A program made the position numbers and the translations under genes. Shown piece by piece: positions 44,557-52,312 of a stretch of 64,000 nt of DNA; the first letter of the stretch is position 1; the number at the start of each line of letters is the position of its first letter. This DNA is from Candidatus Sericytochromatia bacterium S15B-MN24 CBMW_12. GTDB taxonomy: Bacteria; Cyanobacteriota; Sericytochromatia; S15B-MN24; UBA4093. The stretch spans positions 1 through 64,000 of the forward strand of contig DAZV01000036.1 in NCBI GenBank assembly GCA_002083825.1, read 5' to 3'. The notes beneath the pieces are model-generated. The model saw only the letters and a program-made list of their open reading frames with translations, searched no databases and was not told the DNA's origin.

Positions 44557-46706
44557 AATCACTCGAACGCTTACCTAGAGGCGGCGCATTGCTCGAGACC
44601 TCGGCGGGCTGGATCCAGTTCGGCGCGGTTCCCGAGACCATCAAGGACACCCTGGGCACGACGGCCGGGGTTCCTCGGATCTTCGTGGTTCCCCCCAAGC
44701 TCATCTCGCTCGATCGGGGCGTCTCCTTCGCCGATCTCGAATTCCCCGTTTACTTCAATTTCTTTGGGTTCGGCCGGCGCATCACCGTGATCTGCGACGA
44801 GGCCCAGAAGGCCATCCTTTCGACGGTCCTGCGCGAAGCGGTCTTCGGCCCGGAGCACATCGACGTGACCGTGGATCAGCCCGCCTGGCGTGCGGCACGT
44901 GCCGTCGCCGACCTCCAAGCCGAGCTGAACTGGTTCCGCAAGCACCCCACCAATCCGTCCGCGCGCATCGAGCTCGAGGACCTGGTGGAATTCGTGACCT
45001 ACGACGCCGAGGGCGAGGCCCGGATCGACGCCGTGACCATCACCCGTCAAGGCGACTCCTTCGTGGTCCGGGACGGCAGCGAGATCGTGGCTGAAATCGG
45101 AGCCGAGCTGAAGCTTCCCCCGCTTTCCCGAGAACCCGTGGGAACGCGCAAGCCCTTCATCCCCCCTTATTTCGGCTTGACCTTCATCGGGACGGGCCAC
45201 GGCTTCGACCCGAGCGCCAAGACCTCGGGTTTCATCCTCTGGGTGAATGGCCGCGGCATCATGGTCGACCCGCCGGTCGATTCGATCGAGTGGCTGACCG
45301 ACTACGAGGTCAACTCCAAGCACATCGATTCCTTGATCCTGACGCATTGCCATGCGGATCACGACTCCGGAACGCTGCAGAAGATCCTGGAGGAAGGCCG
45401 CATCAAGGTCTTCACCACCCGCACCATCATGGGATCCTTCGAGCGAAAGTACCGGACCCTCTTGGCCCTCGACAAGCGCCGCTGGGAGGACCTCTTCGAC
45501 TTCGTGCCGGTGACGGTCGGCGAACCCATCCGGATTGCCGGCGGCGAGTTCTGGTTCCAGTACACCCTTCACTCGGTGCCCTGCATCGGCTTCGAATGCT
45601 TCTTCGGCGGCAAGAGCATGGCCTATACCTCCGACACGCTCTACGACCCCGCCCTCTTCGACCGGCTTTTCGCCGAGGGAATCCTTAGCGCCGAGCGTCG
45701 GGACGAACTGCTCAATTTCCCCTGGTACCACGATCTGGTCATCCACGAGGCAGGAATCCCGCCGATTCACACCCAGGTCGATACCCTGGCTCGACTTCCC
45801 GAGGAAGTGAAGGAGCACCTCTGGCTGGTTCATACCAACCCCAAGAGCCTTCCGCTGGGATCCAACCTGCGGGTGGCGCCGACCGGCCTCGATCAGACGA
45901 TGATCATCGAAGCGGAGGCCCTTCCGACCAGCGACGCCATCGAACTGCTCCAGATCCTCTCCAAGGTCGATCTCTTCAAGGGCTTCACCGTGGATAAGGC
46001 CGCGGAGTTTCTCGGCATGGTCTCGAAGGTACGCTTCAAGGCCGGCGAGCAAATCATCTCCAAGGGATCCACCGGCGATCGCTTCTACGTGATCGCCTCC
46101 GGCAAGGCGACCATCCGGGACGGCCTCCATGAGGTGAAGCATTACGGTCCCTATGATTACTTCGGCGAGACGGCCATCATCCTGGATCAGCCCCGCAACG
46201 CCGACGTCTTCGCGACCACCGACATGACGGCCCTGGCCATCGACCGCCACGACTTCCTTTACTTCGTCCGGGGTTCCGGCATCGTGGAGATGCTCCGCCG
46301 GCTGGCGGCCGTTCGCCTGCTCGATTCCTGGGAACTTCTGGATTCCATCGATGCCTTCGGGTCGTTGACGGCCACCCAGAAGACCATGCTGCAGACGCTC
46401 ATGGTCGCTCAGTCATTCGAATCGGGAGACGTTCTGGCCGCGGAGGGCGAGAACCTGCGCGCCTGTTTCCTGGTGATCGAAGGAGAAGTCGAGATCCTTC
46501 ACGAAGGGAAGGCCGTGGCCCGCGTGGGCACCGGCAACTTCCTGGGAGAGGTCAGCTTGCTGTACGAGTCCGGCAAGCTCAACTACACTTGTCGAGCGAA
46601 GGGAAGCGTCAGGGCCTACCGTCTTCCTAAACGCGAGTTGGTCTGGTTCCTCAAGAAGAACCCGGGAGTCTACGTTCGCCTCGCGGCCCTGGCGTACGGC
46701 GCCTGA
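44553..46706 (+). CDS. Metallo-beta-lactamase fold protein with two cNMP-binding domains
   Basis: A 717-residue protein. An N-terminal domain of about 200 residues of unknown type is followed by a metallo-beta-lactamase domain with HCHADHDSG (residues 265-273, two-zinc hydrolase motif). The first cNMP-binding domain (about 464-573) has the phosphate-binding cassette FGETAIILDQPRNADV with the key arginine. The second (about 601-693) has FLGEVSLLYESGKLNYT, lacking that arginine, so it may not bind nucleotide. A cyclic-nucleotide-controlled hydrolase, possibly a phosphodiesterase, is plausible. The GTG start at 44553 is chosen because GAGG precedes it; upstream frame lies in the ABC gene's tail. 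Confidence 0.85.
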   Translation: MKSLERLPRGGALLETSAGWIQFGAVPETIKDTLGTTAGVPRIFVVPPKLISLDRGVSFADLEFPVYFNFFGFGRRITVICDEAQKAILSTVLREAVFGPEHIDVTVDQPAWRAARAVADLQAELNWFRKHPTNPSARIELEDLVEFVTYDAEGEARIDAVTITRQGDSFVVRDGSEIVAEIGAELKLPPLSREPVGTRKPFIPPYFGLTFIGTGHGFDPSAKTSGFILWVNGRGIMVDPPVDSIEWLTDYEVNSKHIDSLILTHCHADHDSGTLQKILEEGRIKVFTTRTIMGSFERKYRTLLALDKRRWEDLFDFVPVTVGEPIRIAGGEFWFQYTLHSVPCIGFECFFGGKSMAYTSDTLYDPALFDRLFAEGILSAERRDELLNFPWYHDLVIHEAGIPPIHTQVDTLARLPEEVKEHLWLVHTNPKSLPLGSNLRVAPTGLDQTMIIEAEALPTSDAIELLQILSKVDLFKGFTVDKAAEFLGMVSKVRFKAGEQIISKGSTGDRFYVIASGKATIRDGLHEVKHYGPYDYFGETAIILDQPRNADVFATTDMTALAIDRHDFLYFVRGSGIVEMLRRLAAVRLLDSWELLDSIDAFGSLTATQKTMLQTLMVAQSFESGDVLAAEGENLRACFLVIEGEVEILHEGKAVARVGTGNFLGEVSLLYESGKLNYTCRAKGSVRAYRLPKRELVWFLKKNPGVYVRLAALAYGA

Positions 46707-46828
46707 GCGCTCAAAGGCCCTCCTACCGGTATTCGCTCTCCCGCTCCGAGCGGTCGGGGGTGACCGGGGTCGCGAGCCTGGTTTACATGTCTAAACCTTC
46801 CCGCTAGACTCCTCCCGAGGAGGTGCCC

Positions 46829-48223
46829 ATGACCGATGCTAGCCGGAAGGAAAGGGACTCGCTCGGGGAGTGCGAGGTCCCCATGTCGGCGTACTGGGGA
46901 ATTCAGACCCAGCGCGCCCTTTCGAACTACCCCATCAGCGGCCTGACCCTGGCTTTCGAGATGGTGCAAGCTTGCGCCACGATCAAGTTGGCTGCAGCCA
47001 AGGTTCATGGCGAGCTGGGGATGCTTTCGCCCGAGATCGCCGCTGCCGTCATCCAGGCTTCTCGCGAGGTTCGCGAGGGCCGCTGGCAGGATCACTTCGT
47101 CGTGGACGCGTTTCAGGCGGGGGCGGGAACCTCCTTCCACATGAACGTGAACGAGGTGATAGCCAATCGCTCCAACGAGATCCTCGGCCATGAGCGAGGA
47201 TCCTACTTCCCGGTCCATCCCAACGACCACGTCAACATGGGCCAGTCCACCAACGACGTCTTCCCCACCACCATGCGGCTCGCCATGATCGTCATGCTGA
47301 CGGCGCTCGGAGCGGAGGCCGGATTGCTGGCGGAGAGTTTCCGGGGCAAGGCCGAGGAGTTCGACGGAATAGTGAAGTCGGGGCGCACGCACTTGCAGGA
47401 CGCGGTGCCTCTGCGCCTGGGGCAGGAGTTCGGCGCGTACGCGCAGGCGATCGCCAAGGGATCCCGCCGGCTCGGCGCCATGCGCGAGCCGCTTTACGAA
47501 CTGGGAATCGGCGGAAGCGCGGTGGGAACCGGACTCAATACGCATCCTCGGTACCGCTCGCGCATGGTGGCCGAACTCGCGACGCTGACGGGATTTCCGC
47601 TACGGGAAGGCGAGGATCTCTTCGAGCTCATGCAGAGCATGACCCCGTTTGCCGACGTTTCGGCAGCCCTGCGCAGCTTGGCGCTCGACGTGACCCGGAT
47701 CGCGTCGGATCTGAGGCTGCTGAGTTCCGGTCCCCGGACGGGCCTGGCCGAGATCAGCTTGCCGGCGGTGCAACCGGGATCCTCCATCATGCCGGGCAAG
47801 GTCAATCCCTCGATTCCGGAGATGGTCAACCAGGTCTGCTGGCACGTCATGGGCGCCGATACGGCCGTCGCCTACGCCGTTCAGGCGGGACAGCTGGAAC
47901 TCAACGTCATGATGCCGGTGATGGCCTACGAACTGGTCTTCGCGATGCGCATCATGACCAATGCCTTGAAGGTTTTCCGGGAGCTTTGCGTGGAGGGGAT
48001 CGAGGCCAACGCGGAGACGTGCCGTCATTTCGCGGAGCGCAGCCTGGGGCTTGCCACCGTGCTCAATCCGGTCATCGGCTATGCCGAGGCGGCGGAAGTG
48101 GCCAAGGAGGCCTTCCGGAGCCAGCGGAGCGTCATCGAGGTCATCAGGGAGCGCGGAGAGCTCGATCCCGAGGCGGAAAAGGCGCTCTCGCTGCGGGCGA
48201 TGACCGAGCCCCCGACGCTTTAG
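46829..48223 (+). CDS. aspA: Aspartate ammonia-lyase (fumarase/aspartase superfamily)
   Basis: A 464-residue enzyme converting aspartate to fumarate and ammonia. GAGGAGGTGCCC precedes the ATG at 46829. Superfamily signatures: NVNEVIANRSNEILG, VNMGQSTNDVFPTTMRLA, SGRTHLQDAVPLRLGQEF and the catalytic loop GSSIMPGKVNPSIPEM. VGTGLNTHPRY favours aspartase over fumarase, though a class II fumarase cannot be fully excluded. Monocistronic by appearance. Confidence 0.88.
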   Translation: MTDASRKERDSLGECEVPMSAYWGIQTQRALSNYPISGLTLAFEMVQACATIKLAAAKVHGELGMLSPEIAAAVIQASREVREGRWQDHFVVDAFQAGAGTSFHMNVNEVIANRSNEILGHERGSYFPVHPNDHVNMGQSTNDVFPTTMRLAMIVMLTALGAEAGLLAESFRGKAEEFDGIVKSGRTHLQDAVPLRLGQEFGAYAQAIAKGSRRLGAMREPLYELGIGGSAVGTGLNTHPRYRSRMVAELATLTGFPLREGEDLFELMQSMTPFADVSAALRSLALDVTRIASDLRLLSSGPRTGLAEISLPAVQPGSSIMPGKVNPSIPEMVNQVCWHVMGADTAVAYAVQAGQLELNVMMPVMAYELVFAMRIMTNALKVFRELCVEGIEANAETCRHFAERSLGLATVLNPVIGYAEAAEVAKEAFRSQRSVIEVIRERGELDPEAEKALSLRAMTEPPTL

Positions 48224-48230
48224 CCCTTCG

Positions 48231-48485
48231 TTACCAGAACTTCGCTTTACCCCATCGAACCGAGCCCTTGTGGGCGCGGCCCTCGTCGGCTCGAACTTCG
48301 CAGCGCAGGGCGTGTTCGACCCCGATGAGCCGGGGGGCGACGTGGAGATCCGGGATCTCGCATGCGGCCGCGAGTTCCTCTTGCTTGCGCCCGAAGATCC
48401 GCTGGCCATAGCATTCCGGACAAAGCGTGCGGCTCAAGGCGTTCTGGAAGAGCTTGGTGCATTGATTGCAATTCGAAAGGGCCAT
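48231..48485 (-). CDS. Small zinc-ribbon protein
   Basis: An 84-residue cytosolic protein with AGGAGGAGAGCC before the ATG. The N-terminus NCNQCTKLFQNALSRTLCPECYGQ has two CxxC pairs that should bind zinc and resembles the start of YvyF-type flagellar-operon proteins. The rest is basic and unconserved-looking. No flagellar genes are in this window, so the resemblance may reflect only the zinc knuckle. Confidence 0.65.
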   Translation of the reverse strand: MALSNCNQCTKLFQNALSRTLCPECYGQRIFGRKQEELAAACEIPDLHVAPRLIGVEHALRCEVRADEGRAHKGSVRWGKAKFW

Positions 48486-48564
48486 GGCTCTCCTCCTCAG
48501 GGTGGTACCCTGAGTTTCTTATCGACCTCTCGCCGTCCGGTCTTTAGGGCGGTACCATCGGGGA

Positions 48565-48732
48565 ATGACGCAATCTTCCTTTCTCGATGCCATCGAGGCC
48601 TTCAACTGCCATGAGTTCTACCGCTGTCACGAGATGCTCGAGACTCTCTGGAAGTCGGCCCCTCCGCCCTCGCCGCGCTTGAGGTCAGCTTTCGGCGCTT
48701 GTATAATGCGGGGGGAGGGACCCCCATGCTGA
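48565..48732 (+). pseudogene. Truncated DUF309-like gene (55 codons)
   Basis: From ATG 48565 the frame reads MTQSSFLDAIEAFNCHEFYR, then CHEMLETLWKSAPPPSP, matching the first helix pair of DUF309 proteins (FN..EFY..HE.LE.LW). Homology then stops, and the frame ends at TGA 48730-48732 inside queD. Family members are usually well over 90 residues, so this is a remnant. TACCAT stands 6 bases before the ATG. The queD promoter lies in its tail. Confidence 0.65.
48679..48707 (+). promoter_or_regulatory. Promoter of the tandem PTPS/SDR operon
   Basis: TTGAGG (48679-48684), a 17-base spacer and TATAAT (48702-48707) stand 19 bases before the first PTPS ATG, with GGGGGGAGGG as ribosome site between. 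Confidence 0.7.
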
Positions 48733-49130
48733 TTACTCGTCGTTTCAGATTCTCTGCGGCGCATCGTTATTACGATGAGTCGCTCTCCCCGGAGGAGAAT
48801 CGCCGTCTCTTCGCGAAGTGCGCCGGCGCGCATGGCCATGGCCATAACTACGTCCTCGACGTCACCGTCAGCGGCCCGCTCGATCCGCGGACCGGCATGA
48901 TCGTGAATCTCAAGGATCTCAAGGCCTCCGTCAACGATCTCGTCATCGAGCGCTACGACTTCAAGCACTTGAACTTCGATCTCGACGATTTCAAGGGAAC
49001 CCAGCCGACCTGCGAGCAGATTGTCGTCACGATCTGGAAACTGCTCGACGGAAAGCTGCCGGGATGCGAGCTGGCGCGCCTGCGGCTCTACGAATCCGAC
49101 GATCTCTTCGCCGAATACGAGGGCCGGTAG
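48726..49130 (+). CDS. 6-pyruvoyl-tetrahydropterin synthase / QueD family, copy 1
   Basis: A 134-residue zinc enzyme of the PTPS/QueD family acting on dihydroneopterin triphosphate. Zinc histidines are in FSAAHRYY and AHGHGHNYVLDV; the catalytic cysteine is in KCAGAHGHGHNY, and TCEQIVVTIW carries the usual substrate glutamate. It is followed one base later by a second, different PTPS gene and then an SDR gene. Whether it makes queuosine precursor or a reduced pterin cannot be told from sequence alone. Confidence 0.9.
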   Translation: MLITRRFRFSAAHRYYDESLSPEENRRLFAKCAGAHGHGHNYVLDVTVSGPLDPRTGMIVNLKDLKASVNDLVIERYDFKHLNFDLDDFKGTQPTCEQIVVTIWKLLDGKLPGCELARLRLYESDDLFAEYEGR

Positions 49131-49131
49131 C

Positions 49132-49566
49132 ATGGCGCGCGTTCGACTGGGCCGCGTCTACCACTTTTCGGCGGCTCACCGCCTCCATAGCCCGCACCTC
49201 TCCGACGCCGAGAACGTCGCGCTCTACCGGGACTGCAACAACCCGGGCGGCCACGGCCATAACTACATCCTGGAGTTGCTGGTGAAAGGAGAGATGGACC
49301 CGGCGCTCGGCATGGTGATGGATGTCGGCGAACTCGATCGGATCGTCAAGGAGCGGGTACTGGATCGTCTGGACCATCAGTTCATCGCGCATCTGGCGCC
49401 GGAGGCCCCTATCTCGACCTCCGAGTCCGTCACCTACGTCATCTGGTCGTGGCTGACGGACACGTTGCCGGCGGGGGTTCTTTTGCATCGCGTTCACCTC
49501 GAGGAGACGCGTTCGAACTTCGTCGACTATCACGGGGAAGATCACCCTGGAAAGGCTTCGGCATGA
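49132..49566 (+). CDS. 6-pyruvoyl-tetrahydropterin synthase-like, copy 2
   Basis: A 144-residue paralogue of the preceding protein. DCNNPGGHGHNYILEL is very close to the CNNPNGHGHNY signature of animal PTPS, and GEMDPALGMVMDVGELDRIV also resembles that group. Zinc histidines (SAAHRLH and GHGH), the cysteine and the glutamate in STSESVTYVIW are present. The ATG at 49132 follows GAGGG. Its stop overlaps the SDR start (ATGA). A true tetrahydropterin-forming enzyme is the favoured reading. Confidence 0.9.
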   Translation: MARVRLGRVYHFSAAHRLHSPHLSDAENVALYRDCNNPGGHGHNYILELLVKGEMDPALGMVMDVGELDRIVKERVLDRLDHQFIAHLAPEAPISTSESVTYVIWSWLTDTLPAGVLLHRVHLEETRSNFVDYHGEDHPGKASA

Positions 49567-50255
49567 GGGTCGCCATCGTCACGGGGGCCGGCCGCGGGAT
49601 TGGCTGCGCCATCGCTCGGGTTTTGGCCGCGAAGGGCTGGCGTCTGGTCCTCGCGGCTCGGAGCTCCGAGGAACTGGAGAGGCTTGCGAGCGAGTTGCCG
49701 GAGGCGATTGCCGTCCCCACGGATCTCACGCGCCCCGACGAGGTGCTGAGACTCGTTGCCGCAGCCAGGGACCGCTGGGGAAGGGTGGATGCCCTGATCA
49801 ACAACGCGGGGCTGACGCGCGTCGCCCGCTTCGAGGAGACCTCGCCGGAGGACTTCGACCAGGTGATGGCGGTCAACGTGAAGGGCCCCTTTCTCTGCAT
49901 GCAGGCGGTACTTCCACTGATGCGCGAGCAGGGTTCCGGGCAGATCCTCAACCTTCTCTCGGTGGCCGCCAAGCGGGTCTTTCCGGAGTGGAGCGTCTAC
50001 TGCGCCTCCAAGTTCGCGCTGGACGGCATGAGCAAGGCCCTGGCCGAGGAACTCAAGGGAACGGGCATCCGGGTGAGTGCGATTTACCCGGGAGCTACCG
50101 ATTCGCCCCTGTGGGACGACGTGGGCCCGGATATTCCCCGAGAGGGCATGATGCGCCCCGAGGCCGTCGCCGAGGCCGTGGCCTTCATGCTGGATCAGCC
50201 TGCCTCTTCGCGTATTTCCGAACTCGTGATCGAGCCTGCCGCCGGAGACGTCTAG
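49563..50255 (+). CDS. Short-chain dehydrogenase/reductase
   Basis: A 230-residue classical SDR: TGAGRGIG (cofactor loop), NNAGLTRV, catalytic Ser in LLSVAAKRV and the YCASK Tyr-Lys pair. The residues after the second beta strand (AARSSEELERL, with Arg) favour NADPH. Start at 49563 overlaps the stop of PTPS copy 2. By context it may reduce a 6-pyruvoyl or sepiapterin-like pterin; that is inference, since SDR substrates cannot be read from motifs. Confidence 0.88.
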   Translation: MRVAIVTGAGRGIGCAIARVLAAKGWRLVLAARSSEELERLASELPEAIAVPTDLTRPDEVLRLVAAARDRWGRVDALINNAGLTRVARFEETSPEDFDQVMAVNVKGPFLCMQAVLPLMREQGSGQILNLLSVAAKRVFPEWSVYCASKFALDGMSKALAEELKGTGIRVSAIYPGATDSPLWDDVGPDIPREGMMRPEAVAEAVAFMLDQPASSRISELVIEPAAGDV

Positions 50256-50342
50256 CTGCCTAGATTCCGTTGACGCGCCTATCCTCCGAGGTAGGATGGC
50301 GGCAGAAGCGCCCGCGTCGCGGGCCAGCGAGAGGAGGAAGCG

Positions 50343-50552
50343 ATGTCCGAGAAGAGTGAAGCGGCAGAAGCGGATCGGCGGCCATCGCATCCGGACCGCT
50401 TGCCGGTTTGCGCCCCCCCGCCCCACGTGCCGATGACCTCGGATATTCCCGCGGAATGGCGCGAGGGACGTTACGTCACCCTGACGGTGGGAGGCGACGT
50501 GGACATGAGCGAGACGCATCCCACCGACGCTAACCCCGAGGCCCGGGGTTAG
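50343..50552 (+). CDS. Small hydrophilic protein, unknown function
   Basis: A 69-residue protein with a strong ribosome site (GAGAGGAGGAAGCG). It is charged and Pro-rich (CAPPPHVPMTSDIPAEW) with a likely folded stretch EWREGRYVTLTVGGDVDMSE. No family recognised. The terminator hairpin overlaps its last codons. Confidence 0.55.
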   Translation: MSEKSEAAEADRRPSHPDRLPVCAPPPHVPMTSDIPAEWREGRYVTLTVGGDVDMSETHPTDANPEARG

Positions 50553-50553
50553 C
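50529..50553 (+). terminator. Hairpin at the end of the 69-residue gene
   Basis: A 10-bp stem (GCTAACCCCG and complement) with loop AGGCC spans the stop codon and runs into dispersed repeat copy B. Confidence 0.5.
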
Positions 50554-50624
50554 GCCAGCGGCTGTTGATTAGCGCCGGCGGCTGTTGATTAGGACCGCGA
50601 GAGAACGCCGTAACGAGCTTTGCT
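50549..50624 (+). repeat. Dispersed intergenic repeat, copy B
   Basis: Contains TTAGCGCCAGCGGCTGTT (50549-50566), a second near-copy (50569-50586), then GCGAGAGAACGCCGT (50597-50611) and AACGAGCTTTGCT (50612-50624), the same blocks and order as 42117-42219. It fills the whole gap between two convergent genes. Confidence 0.75.
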
Positions 50625-51833
50625 CTAGGGATCTGACCGCGGGGCCGGGAGCCAGGCCTTGGGGGGCGCTGGTTGCTCGCTTCCCTCGCCGGATCGCAGC
50701 AAGGCATGGCGGGTCAGCAGGGGGCCGACCGTCTCGAAGATGACGATGGCTCCCAGGGTGATGGGGAGAAGGGGACCTGCCACGTCGGGAAACTTGGCCT
50801 CCACCATGGCGGCGAGTCCGATGGCCATGCTGGCCTGGGGAACCAGTCCGAAGCCCATGTAGCGGACGCTGGCGGGACCGCAGCCTGAAACCCAGGCTCC
50901 GAGGCTTCCGCCGGCTATCTTACCTATCAAGCGTCCACCCACGTAGGCCAGCCCGAGCCATCCGAGCGATCCCAGATCGGCGAGGTGCAGGGTCGCGCCC
51001 GATAGGGTGAAGAACATCACCAGGAGCGGTCCTTCCATCGCTCGCCCCTGCTCGAAGACCTGATTCTTGAAGGGATGGGCGTTCGCCACGAACGCCCCGA
51101 ACGTCAGCATGGTCAGCAGCACCGAGAGGTGGGTGGCCTCCGAGATGCCGGCGCCCAGCATGATGAGCCCCAACGTGGGAATCTTCAAGCTATCCCTGCC
51201 GACCCGGCTGCGAGACCATGCGCGCAGCCCGAAGCCCAATGCCAGTCCCAGCACGAGGGAGCCGCCGATTTCCAGGACGGGGCCCTGGATCAGCATCATG
51301 GGATCGGCTCCGCCGCTGCGCATCAGGGCGACGAGGGTCATGAGGAGACTGAAGAGCGCGATTTCGACCAGGCCGTTCAGCGCGACCACCGCGAGCAGGG
51401 ACTTGACCAGCTCTCCCTTGCCGCGCATGTCCCTGATGACCGAGACGGTCGCCGCCGGATCGGTGGTTCCCGCGATGGCGCCCAAGAGGAGCGCCACCTC
51501 GATGGGGGCTCCGCAGAGGCGCGCGAGAGCCGTCACAACGGCCAACGTGGCGAGGGACTGAATGACCGTCAGGGTGAGGAAGCGTTTCCCAAGTTTTTTC
51601 AGGTCGCCCAGGCGGAACTCCTCGCCGAGCATGAAGAAGATCGACGCGAGGCAGAAGGCGCCGAGCGGCTTCAGGGCAGCGACGGCATCGGCGCCGACGA
51701 CATGAAGCATGGAGGGGCCGATCACGACTCCAGCCAGCAGGTAGCCGGTGACTGCGGGTAGGCCGATTCGCTTGAGAAGCCGAGAGGCGACGAAGCCTAC
51801 CAGGACGAGCAGCCCGAGGGAAAGCAGGGTCAT
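50625..51833 (-). CDS. Cation:proton antiporter (CPA family)
   Basis: A 402-residue inner-membrane protein with about 12 helices of the Na+/H+ exchanger (KefB/CPA2-like) fold. GYLLAGVVIGPSML and GAIAGTTDPAATVSVIRD (ion-binding Asp) are characteristic. There is no C-terminal RCK or TrkA-N domain. The ATG overlaps the stop of a PII-like gene, suggesting that protein gates the transporter. K+ or Na+ is the likely ion. Confidence 0.9.
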   Translation of the reverse strand: MTLLSLGLLVLVGFVASRLLKRIGLPAVTGYLLAGVVIGPSMLHVVGADAVAALKPLGAFCLASIFFMLGEEFRLGDLKKLGKRFLTLTVIQSLATLAVVTALARLCGAPIEVALLLGAIAGTTDPAATVSVIRDMRGKGELVKSLLAVVALNGLVEIALFSLLMTLVALMRSGGADPMMLIQGPVLEIGGSLVLGLALGFGLRAWSRSRVGRDSLKIPTLGLIMLGAGISEATHLSVLLTMLTFGAFVANAHPFKNQVFEQGRAMEGPLLVMFFTLSGATLHLADLGSLGWLGLAYVGGRLIGKIAGGSLGAWVSGCGPASVRYMGFGLVPQASMAIGLAAMVEAKFPDVAGPLLPITLGAIVIFETVGPLLTRHALLRSGEGSEQPAPPKAWLPAPRSDP

Positions 51834-52195
51834 TCGCGCCCTCCCGCCGCGCCGTGATCCTTGTCCCCCTGATAGCAGCGGTACGTTCCGACCTTCCAGC
51901 TGCAGAGCATGCCGCTGTAGGGTGCCGAGAAACCTCCCAGCACCTGGTCGGCGGCTGCGATGACCGCCGTGACGAAGGGCTCCGGAACGACGGTGAGAAT
52001 CGTCTTGCCGGACTCATGGTCCGTGCCTTCCATGCCCCAGTGTCGTCCCAGGGCGGGGTGCATCCCGAGCCAGCCGAGAAGTTGCATGCCTTGGCTATCG
52101 AAAACGGTGGCGCCGGGGGAGCCGGCGTCCTTCATGGCTTCCAGGAGGTCGGGCAGACGGTCGGCCGATGGGAGCGTGATGAGGATGGCTTCCAA
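51830..52195 (-). CDS. PII-like signalling protein coupled to the antiporter
   Basis: A 121-residue protein starting at TTG 52195, six bases after AAAGGAG. LEAILITLPSADRLPDLLEA at the N-terminus, a variable loop (about 35-55, HPALGRHWGMEG) and ILTVVPEPFVTAVIAAADQV match the ferredoxin-like PII/GlnB fold. The C-terminal CSWKVGTYRC has two cysteines that could form a redox link. PII-like proteins bind nucleotides and regulate adjacent transporters; here the overlap with the antiporter points to direct control. Confidence 0.75.
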   Translation of the reverse strand: MEAILITLPSADRLPDLLEAMKDAGSPGATVFDSQGMQLLGWLGMHPALGRHWGMEGTDHESGKTILTVVPEPFVTAVIAAADQVLGGFSAPYSGMLCSWKVGTYRCYQGDKDHGAAGGRE

Positions 52196-52312
52196 GGAGG
52201 TCTCCTTTCCAAGCGGAGGCAAGCGCCTCAAGAGACCTTCCAGTGTAGGCACGCGGAGTTACCCCGTCTTGACGGGGGGGAAAAGCGGGGATGAACGAAG
52301 GACAGCTTGCTT

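Noticed and set aside
44571-46250. 559-codon minus-strand frame
   Set aside because: Mirror of the MBL/cNMP gene, composed of Asp/Gly/His/Arg-rich sequence without any family match.
48231-48485. Flagellar-operon assignment of the zinc-ribbon protein
   Set aside because: Only the CxxC pairs resemble YvyF; no flagellar gene is in the window.
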